64,000 nt of DNA, from NCBI GenBank assembly GCA_029269725.1, contig JARJHS010000006.1, positions 124,001 to 188,000 of the forward strand. The letters run 5' to 3'. The position numbers and the translations under genes are program-made. Below the pieces are notes generated by a model that saw only the letters and a program-made list of their open reading frames with translations, had not been told where the DNA came from and ran no database searches. Below are positions 44,476 to 53,888 of this stretch, in pieces; positions within the stretch are counted from its first letter, which is position 1, and every line of letters begins with the position of its first letter. Origin of the DNA: Pollutibacter soli (GTDB lineage Bacteria; Bacteroidota; Bacteroidia; Chitinophagales; Chitinophagaceae).

Positions 44476-47400
44476 ATGAACCCGATCAGCATTAAATGTT
44501 TGCGAGTCGCACTTATCGCTTTTTTGAACCTCTCCTGTATTAATTTAATTGCTCAGCAATATTATATTGAACATATCACGACGGAAAACGGACTTCCACA
44601 GAATAGTATCAAAGGACTTGAACTCGACAGAAAAGGTTATTTGTGGATCGGCACGGAGGTGGGCATTGCCAGGTTTGATGGTGCTCAATTCAAATTGTAC
44701 AATCACAGCAACACACAGGGAATAAGTTCGGTACGATCCACCTTGATGGGCATCCTGGAGGATGGCAATGTCTATGTGCGGATGGAGGACAAGAATTTTT
44801 ATAAAATGACGGACTCCAACCGGCTTATTCACTTTTCTTCCGCTGCTGAAGAAAAAAAAGCCGATATACAACTCCAGCTTCCTCATCAGATTTTTGATGG
44901 CTGTCGGGCAAAAATTTCAGGGGGATTTCAACCCTCCTGGACCCTTCCGGAAGCCAAGGACATAGCCAAATCCGTATTCAACTGCATGTCGGTTATCGGG
45001 GACCGTTATATATATTTCAATTCGGCCAGGGATTTGATCATGGCCGATTCCGGATTGACAAGTTTCGCCAAACTAAAAGTCGAATTTGTAAATGCAGTCA
45101 AACGGAACCCGATTAGTTTGACATCAGCATTTTCTTTTATTAAAGACGACAATCATTATTACCTACGTATAGACAGCATTATTTATTCGATCGATTTTCA
45201 ACCTGGCATTAAAAAGTTAAAGCTAAAACCTGTCATCCCTGTCGGCGAGCTTTCGAATATCAGTTTCCTGAAGCATATCCCGGCAGCAGGAATCAGTTTT
45301 GTTGGAACGATGAGTAATGGCTTATACATCATTCGCAAAAAAGAATTCTCTGTAAAAAGTTTTGACGATGCTGAGTCCAATGTGATGTACGCGCTGGCTC
45401 CTTACGGAAACAACGGCGTGCTGACAAAAAAAGGAGCATTTACAGATCAAAAAACATTGTTGCTTTATGGATATACTTCAGAGAGTTTACTCAGAACTTC
45501 CAATGGGGATTATTACATGAACAAGATCAGAACTTCCGGCGAGTCAGGAATTGTGAGACTAGATAGCAATCTCCGGGAATTATCATTTCTACCTGTACGC
45601 CGCTTCAAAACTTCGTGCATGCGTGAGTTTCTCGACGGCTCGATCTGGGTTTCCGATTTTGCCAGCCTTGGAAAAATAACTCCCAGGGGAATTGAATGGA
45701 AATTCAAACCCGAATCGATTTCGAAAAACTTTCATATTGCCACTTTTATAGAAACATGTACAAAAGAAATATGGATCGGTGGTACCAACGGAATTATCGT
45801 GTTGGATAGCACAGGTAAGGCAAAAGAAATTCCCGGTTTAAAAAATATCCGTTTTTTGCGGGAAGATGAAAATGGTGTTGTCTGGGCAGGGACTTATGGA
45901 TCTGGGTTTTATGCAATCAGGGAGGGACGAGCCATTCCACTTCCGCTTGATAAGCAAGGTTATTTGTCAATGGTGCATTGCATGCTTGAAGACGACAAAG
46001 GTCGGATATGGATCACTTCAAATCGTGGTTTGTTTGTATGTAATGCAAAAAATCTGAACGATTATATCGATGGCAAATCGGAGGTAGTTTACTATCATTA
46101 TTTTGACAAAACTTCCGGCTTTAAAACAAATGAATTTAACGGGGGTTGCAATCCCTCAGGTGTACGTTTACGTAATGGCAATTTTGCATTTCCTACAATG
46201 ATGGGTGTTTGCATTTTCAATCCTGATAAAATCACGGTATTACAGCCTGATCAGAAAATTTATGTTGATGAAATTCTAATTGATGAGGCGCGGCTTCCGC
46301 AGTCCGAAAACGACGTCATCATTCCGCAAAATGTAACCAGCCTCCAATTTCAGGTCAGCTCACCTTATTTCGGGGATCGATACAACAACAATATTGAATA
46401 CCAGGTGGAAGGATTAGATAAAGAATGGCATTCTTTAAGTCAGAATGGAATGATCCTGCTGGGAAAATTACCCCAGGGCAAATACAAACTTAACCTGCGA
46501 AAGAAGACAGGGCTTGACACTGACATTTATTCTGAAAGTTCAATCAAATTTGAAGTAAAACCTGCATGGTATAAAACAAGATTGTTTTTCTCCATTGCTA
46601 TAGTGTTACTGCTGCTTGCTTCATTCGTTGTGATCAGGTGGAGATTGAATGTACTGGTCAGGCAGAAAAACAAACTTGAGCAGGAAGTAAAAGAACGAAC
46701 AAAAGAACAGGAAGTACTGATCGAAAGTCTTGAACAAACGGTAAAAGAACTGGAAGATTCAAAAGAAGAGGTAATTCAGCAAAGTAGTTTCATGGAAAAT
46801 CTCGCGATGATCCTTGCACACGATCTTGAATCCCCTTTGCGATTTTTTGGCGATGAAATTGAAAGACTGGAGAGATATTCGAGGAAGAGCCAGGATATCC
46901 AGATTAATCAGATCAGCCAGGAGCTGAAAAAAACGTCTAAAAACGTGTATAGTTTTGTTGAAGATTTCGGTTCATGGCTCGGCGCGATAGGTAAGAACTT
47001 TAAACCAAATGTCCGTCCTACAGATCTGAATATGCTTGCACTGGAGCTTAACGATTTTTTTGCTTCATTGATGCAGTCAAAATCCAACAGGCTCGAGATA
47101 GAAATAGCACCCGGTAAAAAAATAATTACAGATCGCCACCTCTTAAAAATCATTCTTAGAAACCTGATCGACAATGCAAATAAATACTCTTCCAATAGCA
47201 TCATCAGGGTCAAACTTATTTACAGGAATAATTCGTGCAGTATTTCTGTATCTGACGAGGGGAAGGGAATGCCGCATTCAGTAATTAAACGCATCAACGA
47301 CAGACAAGCTTCTGATGTAAACCCATATCATTTTGACTGGGAGGAAAAAGGACATGGATATAAGTTCATTTTATTTTTCTGTAGTTTATTGGGGTTGCAG

Positions 47401-47499
47401 GTGCATATTGATTCTTCAGCGGAAAACGGAAGCAATGTAGTACTTGGTCCCTTCCTGTTGGATGAACGGCACGAGAGGGGTGCAGCTACTAAAATTTAA
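44476..47499 (+). CDS. Large sensor histidine kinase with Reg_prop beta-propeller and Y_Y_Y domain
   Basis: A 1007-residue kinase. A signal peptide (NLSCINLIAQ) is followed by a long periplasmic beta-propeller of Reg_prop repeats (GLPQNSIKGLELDRKGYLWI, EDDKGRIWITSNRGLFV) and a Y_Y_Y domain (NIEYQVEGLDKEWHSLSQN). After the membrane helix (FFSIAIVLLLLASFVVI) and a coiled coil comes a HisKA region with phospho-acceptor His782 (AMILAHDLESPL), then HATPase_c (ILRNLIDNANKYS, SDEGKGMP). The G2 box reads GHGYKF rather than GLGL. It pairs with the regulator 40 bp downstream. Ligand unknown; related sensors often respond to glycans. Confidence 0.9.
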   Translation: MNPISIKCLRVALIAFLNLSCINLIAQQYYIEHITTENGLPQNSIKGLELDRKGYLWIGTEVGIARFDGAQFKLYNHSNTQGISSVRSTLMGILEDGNVYVRMEDKNFYKMTDSNRLIHFSSAAEEKKADIQLQLPHQIFDGCRAKISGGFQPSWTLPEAKDIAKSVFNCMSVIGDRYIYFNSARDLIMADSGLTSFAKLKVEFVNAVKRNPISLTSAFSFIKDDNHYYLRIDSIIYSIDFQPGIKKLKLKPVIPVGELSNISFLKHIPAAGISFVGTMSNGLYIIRKKEFSVKSFDDAESNVMYALAPYGNNGVLTKKGAFTDQKTLLLYGYTSESLLRTSNGDYYMNKIRTSGESGIVRLDSNLRELSFLPVRRFKTSCMREFLDGSIWVSDFASLGKITPRGIEWKFKPESISKNFHIATFIETCTKEIWIGGTNGIIVLDSTGKAKEIPGLKNIRFLREDENGVVWAGTYGSGFYAIREGRAIPLPLDKQGYLSMVHCMLEDDKGRIWITSNRGLFVCNAKNLNDYIDGKSEVVYYHYFDKTSGFKTNEFNGGCNPSGVRLRNGNFAFPTMMGVCIFNPDKITVLQPDQKIYVDEILIDEARLPQSENDVIIPQNVTSLQFQVSSPYFGDRYNNNIEYQVEGLDKEWHSLSQNGMILLGKLPQGKYKLNLRKKTGLDTDIYSESSIKFEVKPAWYKTRLFFSIAIVLLLLASFVVIRWRLNVLVRQKNKLEQEVKERTKEQEVLIESLEQTVKELEDSKEEVIQQSSFMENLAMILAHDLESPLRFFGDEIERLERYSRKSQDIQINQISQELKKTSKNVYSFVEDFGSWLGAIGKNFKPNVRPTDLNMLALELNDFFASLMQSKSNRLEIEIAPGKKIITDRHLLKIILRNLIDNANKYSSNSIIRVKLIYRNNSCSISVSDEGKGMPHSVIKRINDRQASDVNPYHFDWEEKGHGYKFILFFCSLLGLQVHIDSSAENGSNVVLGPFLLDERHERGAATKI

Positions 47500-47539
47500 T
47501 GCCTTAAATTGTGCCCTAATTGTTGCTTATTAGGTTGTT

Positions 47540-48184
47540 TTGATTTCGATTCTGCACATAGATGACCACAGCATAGTCCGCGCCGGAATTAAATCCCTGT
47601 TACGTGAAAACATGGAGGTAAGTGCATTTGATGAAGCTGACAATGAAGCCGAAGCCATCAGGTTGCTCAAGAAAAACAGGTATGACCTGGTATTGCTCGA
47701 TATTAATCTTCCCAATTTTGATTTCAGTGGGTTTATGCAATGGATCCTGCGATGGAACCCTCATGAAAAAGTATTAGTGCTCACCATGCATAAAGAAGAA
47801 GTGTACGGACTTCGATGTATAAACATGGGAGCCATGGGTTATCTGGAAAAAACGGCACACAATGCAGAAATCATTTATGCTGTAAAACGTGTGCTAGAAA
47901 ACAAAAAATACATCAGCACCAAACTCTCTGAGTTCCTGCTGGAGAATAAAGTCGGGAAAACACCATTAAATCCATTCACAGGTCTCTCTGACCGCGAACT
48001 GGAAATTGCTAATTTATTGAATGCAGGCAAATCCCTTCCGGAGATATGTACCATACTCAGCATCCAGTATTCGACGGGCAATACTTACAAGAGAAGAATT
48101 TTTGAAAAACTAAATGTTCAGAGCCTGCTCTCGCTGAGCAAACTTATGCAGGCGTACAATATGACGGGCGAAGGAAACAATTGA
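47540..48184 (+). CDS. NarL/LuxR-type response regulator, partner of kinase at 44476
   Basis: A 214-residue regulator starting at a TTG, the only standard start in the frame after the stop codon at 47531. The receiver domain begins at once (ISILHIDDHSIVRAG), with phospho-acceptor Asp54 (LLDINLP), LTMHKEE and YLEKTAHN. The LuxR-type domain (LSDRELEIANLLNAGKSLPE and YSTGNTYKRRIFEKL) is distant from those of the regulators at 16-23 kb, so it should recognise another DNA site. It is cotranscribed with the large kinase. Confidence 0.9.
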   Translation: MISILHIDDHSIVRAGIKSLLRENMEVSAFDEADNEAEAIRLLKKNRYDLVLLDINLPNFDFSGFMQWILRWNPHEKVLVLTMHKEEVYGLRCINMGAMGYLEKTAHNAEIIYAVKRVLENKKYISTKLSEFLLENKVGKTPLNPFTGLSDRELEIANLLNAGKSLPEICTILSIQYSTGNTYKRRIFEKLNVQSLLSLSKLMQAYNMTGEGNN

Positions 48185-48549
48185 TTCCGTGGACGCAGTT
48201 GAAATCAATTTTTCTGCTACTATTTGTATAGAGATACAGTCTTAAAACAAGTATCTACAAGTTAATGGGTATATTTAAAAAAAGTTGCACGATTTTGGCG
48301 AATAAGTTTCTGAGGAGTGTCTTAATTAAGAAAAGATGAGCTAATTTAAGTCACCTTAATTCGCTTACAAATGCTCAACCGGCATTCTACTATTAAAATC
48401 CATTGTCATCTCCCTTTTGACACTGATTAGCAGTACACCATCAACGTACCCCTTATTAATAAAATGTTGAAGTCAGCTGACACTGACTAAATCATCTATA
48501 CTGCACTACCAGGCAGTTAAAGCCACATTATCTTTTGAAAAGATTTTGT
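48185..48549. other. Gene-free stretch upstream of the DUF4136 lipoprotein
   Basis: About 365 bp of AT-rich sequence without a credible reading frame, hairpin terminator or consensus promoter. A decayed origin cannot be judged. Confidence 0.4.
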
Positions 48550-49128
48550 ATGAAGTCTGCTATCAGGATATTTCCGGTAATTGTCATAATACTTTATGCA
48601 CTCTCATGCAGCCCCTCATTAAAGGTGTATTCCGATTACGACAGATCTCAGACTTTCACGAAGTTTAAGACCTATGCTCTATTTGCATCAGACAGTTCAA
48701 AACCTGCACTCAGTGAACTGAACAAGAAGAGAATTTTATCTGCGATACAATCAGAAATGGTTAAAAAGGGTTTCATTGAAAATACCACCAAACCGGATCT
48801 GCTGGTTAATGCCGTTGCTGTTAGAAAAAATGAAGTGGGTGTATCATTTGCGACAGATTATTACGGATACGGTGGAGTGTACCGACCTTATGCATGGAGC
48901 GGAACATTGGGCCTATCATCAGGTACTACCTATCAATACGATACTTACCAGGATGGCTCGCTAATCATCGATATCGTAGACGCATCAACAAAAAAAGTAG
49001 TTTGGGTAGGTACGGGCACAGCCAGGATCGATCGACCGTTAAAAAATCCTGATCAGCAGATACCTGAATTTATCGCAAAGATCATGGCAGGCTTTCCGCC
49101 GGGAGCTCCAGGAACTCCATTACCCTAA
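48550..49128 (+). CDS. DUF4136 lipoprotein
   Basis: From the ATG at 48550 a 192-residue lipoprotein (lipobox ALSC) of the DUF4136 family: VYSDYDRSQTFTKFKTYALF at the start, KRILSAIQSEMVKKGFIE, TKPDLLVNAVAV, and a C-terminal YQDGSLIIDIVDASTKKVVW with VGTGTARI. These proteins are small envelope lipoproteins of unknown role. An upstream TTG (48535) would add five residues but spoil the signal peptide. Confidence 0.88.
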   Translation: MKSAIRIFPVIVIILYALSCSPSLKVYSDYDRSQTFTKFKTYALFASDSSKPALSELNKKRILSAIQSEMVKKGFIENTTKPDLLVNAVAVRKNEVGVSFATDYYGYGGVYRPYAWSGTLGLSSGTTYQYDTYQDGSLIIDIVDASTKKVVWVGTGTARIDRPLKNPDQQIPEFIAKIMAGFPPGAPGTPLP

Positions 49129-49160
49129 CAATAATTCTATCAAGTGAAAAAAATCACCCG

Positions 49161-49469
49161 GTGACAAAACAAAGAAGAACATTCAAACTGGAGGAAAAAC
49201 TTCGGATTATTCTGGAGGCAGGTGAAAATGGAATGACTGCTACCAGGGAAAAATATGGCCTCGCCCATAGTGTTTTATTACGATGGAGAAATGAATTTAA
49301 GGACGGAATGCATCCGAGGGAAACATTTCTTAATGATCTCCAGGCCGAGCTCAAACATATCCGTGAAGAAAATGCCAGGCTCAAAAGGATAATAGCAGAG
49401 CAGGTATTGGAACTGCAAATCAAATCAGAGACCATTCAGAAATTCAGCATACAAAAAAACATCTGTTGA
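49161..49469 (+). CDS. Stranded transposase-type helix-turn-helix protein (IS3/IS911 OrfA-like)
   Basis: A 102-residue basic protein starting at GTG. An HTH_Tnp_1-type domain (KLEEKLRIILEAGENGMTAT, LAHSVLLRWRNEF) is followed by a leucine-zipper helix (LNDLQAELKHIREENARLKR), the layout of OrfA of IS3-family elements. There is no orfB, no terminal inverted repeat and no target duplication in view; the next gene begins 20 bp later. It is either an IS relic or a domesticated DNA-binding protein; the intact frame leaves both open. Confidence 0.75.
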   Translation: MTKQRRTFKLEEKLRIILEAGENGMTATREKYGLAHSVLLRWRNEFKDGMHPRETFLNDLQAELKHIREENARLKRIIAEQVLELQIKSETIQKFSIQKNIC

Positions 49470-49488
49470 AGTACCCGTGAATATCAAA

Positions 49489-50655
49489 ATGAAAAATCCC
49501 GTAGTCACACTTCATTTATTCGTTACAATTGTCTTTTGTCCTTCCATGGCAATGAGCCAGGGAAAAACAAAATTCAGTTTAAAAGATTCACTTGATCACA
49601 AACTCGATCTCAGCGACTGGATCATCAATGCGAACGGATTTATTCCCGTACCGGTAATTATCACTGAACCTGCGCTGGGTAATTTTGGGTTTGGCATTGC
49701 ACCGGTCTTTCTTAAAAAGAAACCCCCGATAGTAACTGATGGGAAAGCTACACCTGTCCCTCCGGATATCACTGCTGCCGCTGCAGCATATACCTTAAAT
49801 AAAACCTGGTTTTTAGGTGGAGGAAGAATGGCCACTATTCCAAAGCTGCGATTGCGTTACAAGATCGGTGGCGGATACGCGAATGTTAACATGGACTATT
49901 ATCGTGAGATAGCCAGCCAGGGCGAAAAACAATTCGGCTTCAACCTGAAAACAATCCTGGCTTATGGGTACCTCGGCAGACAGTTGCATGATCCCCGTTT
50001 CCAGGTGGGAATACAATACCTGTCTCTTAATGTAAAGCTGAAGTTGCAGAATGGATCTCAACTCCCGGATTTTGTCAAAGACAAAGAAGTAAAAAGCAAT
50101 GTGGGAGAATTGGGTGTGGTAGGTGAATACGATTCAAGAGATAATATTTTCACACCTGACCGGGGAGTTAAGTTGCATGCGCATGTCAACTTCAGTGACA
50201 ACATTTTTGGCAGCAGTTACGACTATCAACGGCTCAACAGTTATATGTACTGGTATGTTCCTGTCTTTCATCGAAAAGAATCAGGGAAAAACTGGATCAG
50301 CGGTTTTCGTGTGGACTATCAGCAGATGTTTGGCGATCCTCCTTTTTTCATTGTGCCCTATATTGATTTACGCGGTATTCCCACGATGCGTTACCAGGGC
50401 AAAGTGAACATCCTTGCCGAAACTGAACAGCGCTGGGATTTTGTGCGACGCTGGAGCCTGTTGGCCTTCGGTGGTCTTGGAAAAGCGTTTAATGATTACA
50501 GTGAGTTTGGAGATGCAGAGTTGGTATACAATTACGGGGCAGGGTTCAGGTATCTATTGGCGAGGAAGTTCAAACTCCGTTGCGGGATTGATATTGCGCG
50601 TGGACCGGGCAACTGGGCATATTATATTGTTTTTGGAAGCTACTGGCGTAAATAA
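49489..50655 (+). CDS. BamA/TamA-type outer-membrane beta-barrel (surface antigen family)
   Basis: From the ATG at 49489 a 388-residue barrel with signal peptide (SMAMSQ-G). It lacks POTRA domains and matches the Omp85-related surface-antigen barrels common in Bacteroidota: ANGFIPVPVIITEPALGNFG at the start, EYDSRDNIFTPDRGVKL in the middle (the conserved D.RD..F.P..G motif), and a terminal AGFRYLLARKFKLRCGID. Its client is unknown. It precedes a sulfatase gene after 51 bp, suggesting a transport or surface role for the same locus. Confidence 0.83.
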   Translation: MKNPVVTLHLFVTIVFCPSMAMSQGKTKFSLKDSLDHKLDLSDWIINANGFIPVPVIITEPALGNFGFGIAPVFLKKKPPIVTDGKATPVPPDITAAAAAYTLNKTWFLGGGRMATIPKLRLRYKIGGGYANVNMDYYREIASQGEKQFGFNLKTILAYGYLGRQLHDPRFQVGIQYLSLNVKLKLQNGSQLPDFVKDKEVKSNVGELGVVGEYDSRDNIFTPDRGVKLHAHVNFSDNIFGSSYDYQRLNSYMYWYVPVFHRKESGKNWISGFRVDYQQMFGDPPFFIVPYIDLRGIPTMRYQGKVNILAETEQRWDFVRRWSLLAFGGLGKAFNDYSEFGDAELVYNYGAGFRYLLARKFKLRCGIDIARGPGNWAYYIVFGSYWRK

Positions 50656-50706
50656 AACTCAGGACTTAACAATCATTTTTATAAGCACATTTTAAACCAA
50701 AAACAC

Positions 50707-52437
50707 ATGAAGTCAAAAAACAAATCACCTCATTTTTCCCGGTCGCTAAAATTGCTGGCGCTGGGTTTGGCCGCGACGCCGGCGTTGTTTGCACAAAGTC
50801 AAAAACCGAACATATTGGTATTATGGGGTGATGATATCGGAACTACAAATATTAGTTCCTATTCTGGCGGAGTGATGGGATATGAAACACCAAACATCGA
50901 CCGGCTTGCTAATGAGGGTTTAAAATTTCTACATTATTATGGGGAACAATCCTGTACTGCAGGCCGCGCTGCATTTCTCACCGGTCAGCATGGTATCAGA
51001 ACAGGCCTGACCAAGGTTGGCTTTCCCGGCGCTCCCATGGGTATGAGCCAGCTGGATCCTTCTATCGGAGGGATTATGAAAAATCTAGGCTATGCAACCG
51101 GGCAGTTTGGGAAAAATCACGTCGGCGACAGAAATCCGTCGCTACCTACAGTGAATGGCTTTGATGAGTTTTTTGGAAACCTGTATCATCTCAATGCAGA
51201 AGAAGAGCCTGAACAACCTGATTATCCAAAAGATCCGGAATATCTGAAAAAATACGGACCCAGGGGGGTGCTTCGTTGTGTCGCTACGAGTGTGGATGAT
51301 CCTACTGTGGACCCACGCTTCGGAAAAGTAGGTAAACAAAAAATAGAAGATACCGGGCCATTGAATATAAAGAGAATGGAAACTGTAGATGACGAAACTT
51401 CCGATGCCGCGATCGATTTTATGAAACGCCAGCATGCGGCGGGAAAACCTTTTTTCACCTGGTTCAATGCCACCAGGATGCACCTTCGAACACATGTAAG
51501 AAAAGATCATCGAGGCAGGTACACACACGGCGACAGCGAATATATTGACGGTATGATAGAGCATGATGAAACTATCGGAAAAATTCTGAAAGCACTGGAT
51601 GACATGGGAATTGCGAATAATACCATCGTTGTTTATTCAACCGATAACGGGCCTCACATGAACACCTGGCCCGACGGAGCGATGACTCCATATCGTTCCG
51701 AGAAAAACACGAACTGGGAAGGCGCATTTCGTGTACCCTGTATCGTGAGATGGCCGGGTCACATCAAGGCAGGAACTGTAACAACAGAGGTCATGAGTCA
51801 TAATGACTGGCTCCCGACGTTTGCTGCCATCGCAGGAGAACCTGATATCAAAGCCAAACTGGCTGCCGGATATACCGCCAATGGAATCAATTATAAAGTT
51901 CACCTGGACGGATACGATCAGTCAAAATTTCTTACGTCGGTACAGGGAACTGCTGGAAACAACAATGGTGTTAAAAGTGCACGCGACAATTTCTTTTATA
52001 CAGATGATGATGGCGCCCTGGTCGCTTTCCGCGATGGTGATTATAAGTATGTATATGAAGAGCAGCGTGCACCGGGAACCTTACTTGTTTGGGGAGAACC
52101 ATTTACAAAGCTCCGTCTTTCCAAAATATATAATCTTTACCAGGATCCTTTTGAACGGGCTGACATTACATCCAATACATATTGGGACTGGCTTTTAAGC
52201 CGGGCTTTCCTTATATACGGTAGTATGGAAAAAGTATTTGCATTTGTGGAAACATTCAAAGATTATCCACCACGCTCATTCCCACCAAGTTTCACGCCGA
52301 CCACCATTGTAGAAGAAACGTTGAAAAGAATCAAAGTCGGTGGTGAGTTGAAGAGGATAATGCCTCAGCTCATCCAGGAAGCGGAAGCTGCGCCTAAACC
52401 TGCAGCACCAGCACCTGCGAAGAAAAAGAAGAAATAA
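50707..52437 (+). CDS. Arylsulfatase-type sulfatase (Cys-type)
   Basis: A 576-residue secreted sulfatase. Signal peptide (AATPALFAQ), metal-binding ILVLWGDDIG (Asp42, Asp43), and the formylglycine signature CTAGRAAFLTG with Cys83 as the residue to be modified; the later STDNGPHMNTWPDG supplies Asp/Asn ligands. It ends in an Ala/Pro/Lys tail (APKPAAPAPAKKKKK), unusual for the family. The maturation enzyme is not encoded nearby. Substrate is unknown; the C-terminal half resembles the arylsulfatase A-like group. Confidence 0.9.
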   Translation: MKSKNKSPHFSRSLKLLALGLAATPALFAQSQKPNILVLWGDDIGTTNISSYSGGVMGYETPNIDRLANEGLKFLHYYGEQSCTAGRAAFLTGQHGIRTGLTKVGFPGAPMGMSQLDPSIGGIMKNLGYATGQFGKNHVGDRNPSLPTVNGFDEFFGNLYHLNAEEEPEQPDYPKDPEYLKKYGPRGVLRCVATSVDDPTVDPRFGKVGKQKIEDTGPLNIKRMETVDDETSDAAIDFMKRQHAAGKPFFTWFNATRMHLRTHVRKDHRGRYTHGDSEYIDGMIEHDETIGKILKALDDMGIANNTIVVYSTDNGPHMNTWPDGAMTPYRSEKNTNWEGAFRVPCIVRWPGHIKAGTVTTEVMSHNDWLPTFAAIAGEPDIKAKLAAGYTANGINYKVHLDGYDQSKFLTSVQGTAGNNNGVKSARDNFFYTDDDGALVAFRDGDYKYVYEEQRAPGTLLVWGEPFTKLRLSKIYNLYQDPFERADITSNTYWDWLLSRAFLIYGSMEKVFAFVETFKDYPPRSFPPSFTPTTIVEETLKRIKVGGELKRIMPQLIQEAEAAPKPAAPAPAKKKKK

Positions 52438-52593
52438 TAATCATTAAGAGGCCCGGCCAGTCCCGCACAATTGCGGGGCTGGTTCTTCGGGTTAAGGAAG
52501 TTTGGAACAAGGAAAGCTGAAAAATATCGTCACTATTGAAAAACATACAACCAGGTATTTAAATTGATTTTTGCCAATGCACAAACATCAGTT

Positions 52594-53640
52594 ATGAAAA
52601 AAACTTTACAATGGATTTTGATTCTGACTGCATCTTTCCTTTCAATAACTCGATGTAAAAGCAAATCTGAGGGGAGCGAGACTGAAACAATTGATTCTAC
52701 AAGCAATGCTGCGCCTGTTTCGGTAGCACATTTATCCAGCTGGAATGATGGAGATACAAAAACGGCAATTACCGATTACGTCAGGAAGGTCACAGCACAG
52801 GGAGATGCAGCATTCATTCCGGTTGAAGATCGCATTGCCGTCTTCGACAATGACGGAACACTCTGGGCGGAACAGCCCCTTTATTTCCAGATGATATTTG
52901 CGTTTGATCGTATCCGTCAGATTGCGCCTGAACATCCCGAATGGAAGAATAAAGAGCCTTTTAAATCACTCCTGGCAGGTGATATGAAAAAAGTGTTTGC
53001 CCAGGGCGAGATGGCATTGATTGGAATAATGAATGCAAGTTCTGCAGGTATGACAGGCGCTGAGTTTACAACGATTGTTCAGCAATGGATGGACACTGCA
53101 AGGCATCCCATTTCTAAAAAGCCCTACACCAGTATGGTTTATCAGCCGATGCTGGAATTGTTGCAATACCTCCGCGAAAATCAGTTCAAAACTTTTATTG
53201 TATCCGGTGGTGATATTGATTTCATGCGTGCTTGGACAGAAAAAACTTATGGTATTCCCAACTACCAGGTAGTAGGTAGTTCTTTAAAAGCGCAGTACGG
53301 ACTAAACAAAGACAGCGTTCCATCCATCAACAGATTGGCGCAATTTGATTTTCTTGATGACGGACCTGGAAAGCCTGTCGGTATTTATCGTCATATCGGT
53401 CAGCGACCAGTTTTTGCCGCCGGCAATTCTGATGGTGATTACCAGATGCTGCAATGGACAACAACGGGAACGGGCACACGATTAGCAATTATTGTACATC
53501 ATACGGATTCAGTGCGTGAATGGAAATACGATCGCAATTCACCTATCGGGAAACTGGATAAAGGTTTAACCGACGCACCAAAATATGGTTGGAAACTGGT
53601 GGATATGAAGAACGACTGGAAAGTTATTTTTCCGAAGTAA
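52594..53640 (+). CDS. HAD-superfamily hydrolase lipoprotein (phosphoserine phosphatase-like)
   Basis: From the ATG at 52594 a 348-residue lipoprotein (lipobox region SITRC). HAD motifs are complete: I VFDNDGTLW (Asp85, Asp87), II FIVSGGDIDFM, and IV AAGNSDGDYQML. The long helical insert between motif I and II (RIRQIAPEHPEWKNKEPFKS) is a cap. Location outside the cytoplasm is odd for a HAD phosphatase but is known in this subgroup. A TTG at 52564 would give a longer, worse N-terminus. It follows the sulfatase and precedes the DUF1254 gene. Confidence 0.86.
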   Translation: MKKTLQWILILTASFLSITRCKSKSEGSETETIDSTSNAAPVSVAHLSSWNDGDTKTAITDYVRKVTAQGDAAFIPVEDRIAVFDNDGTLWAEQPLYFQMIFAFDRIRQIAPEHPEWKNKEPFKSLLAGDMKKVFAQGEMALIGIMNASSAGMTGAEFTTIVQQWMDTARHPISKKPYTSMVYQPMLELLQYLRENQFKTFIVSGGDIDFMRAWTEKTYGIPNYQVVGSSLKAQYGLNKDSVPSINRLAQFDFLDDGPGKPVGIYRHIGQRPVFAAGNSDGDYQMLQWTTTGTGTRLAIIVHHTDSVREWKYDRNSPIGKLDKGLTDAPKYGWKLVDMKNDWKVIFPK

Positions 53641-53888
53641 ATTCGAACTATGAATTTCGAAGGACAATTGACTAATTTAAAATAAGTGAGCTGCAGTAGC
53701 AGTTGAGGCGTCGTCTGGAACTAAGTACGAATGCCGAAATGTGAAGGGCTGAATGTACGGGCTTTAACAGAGGTATGCAGTAGAGGCAATATCTGTGTTG
53801 ATTCCGGATAAATGATGAACGAGTTAATGAAAATGTATTGATAGCAATTGCAAGGAGAATAATCTATTTTACCATCTAAATTATTATC

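Noticed and set aside
52454..52490. Terminator behind the sulfatase gene
   Set aside because: There is a GC-rich inverted repeat, but without a clear T run I could not support it as a terminator.
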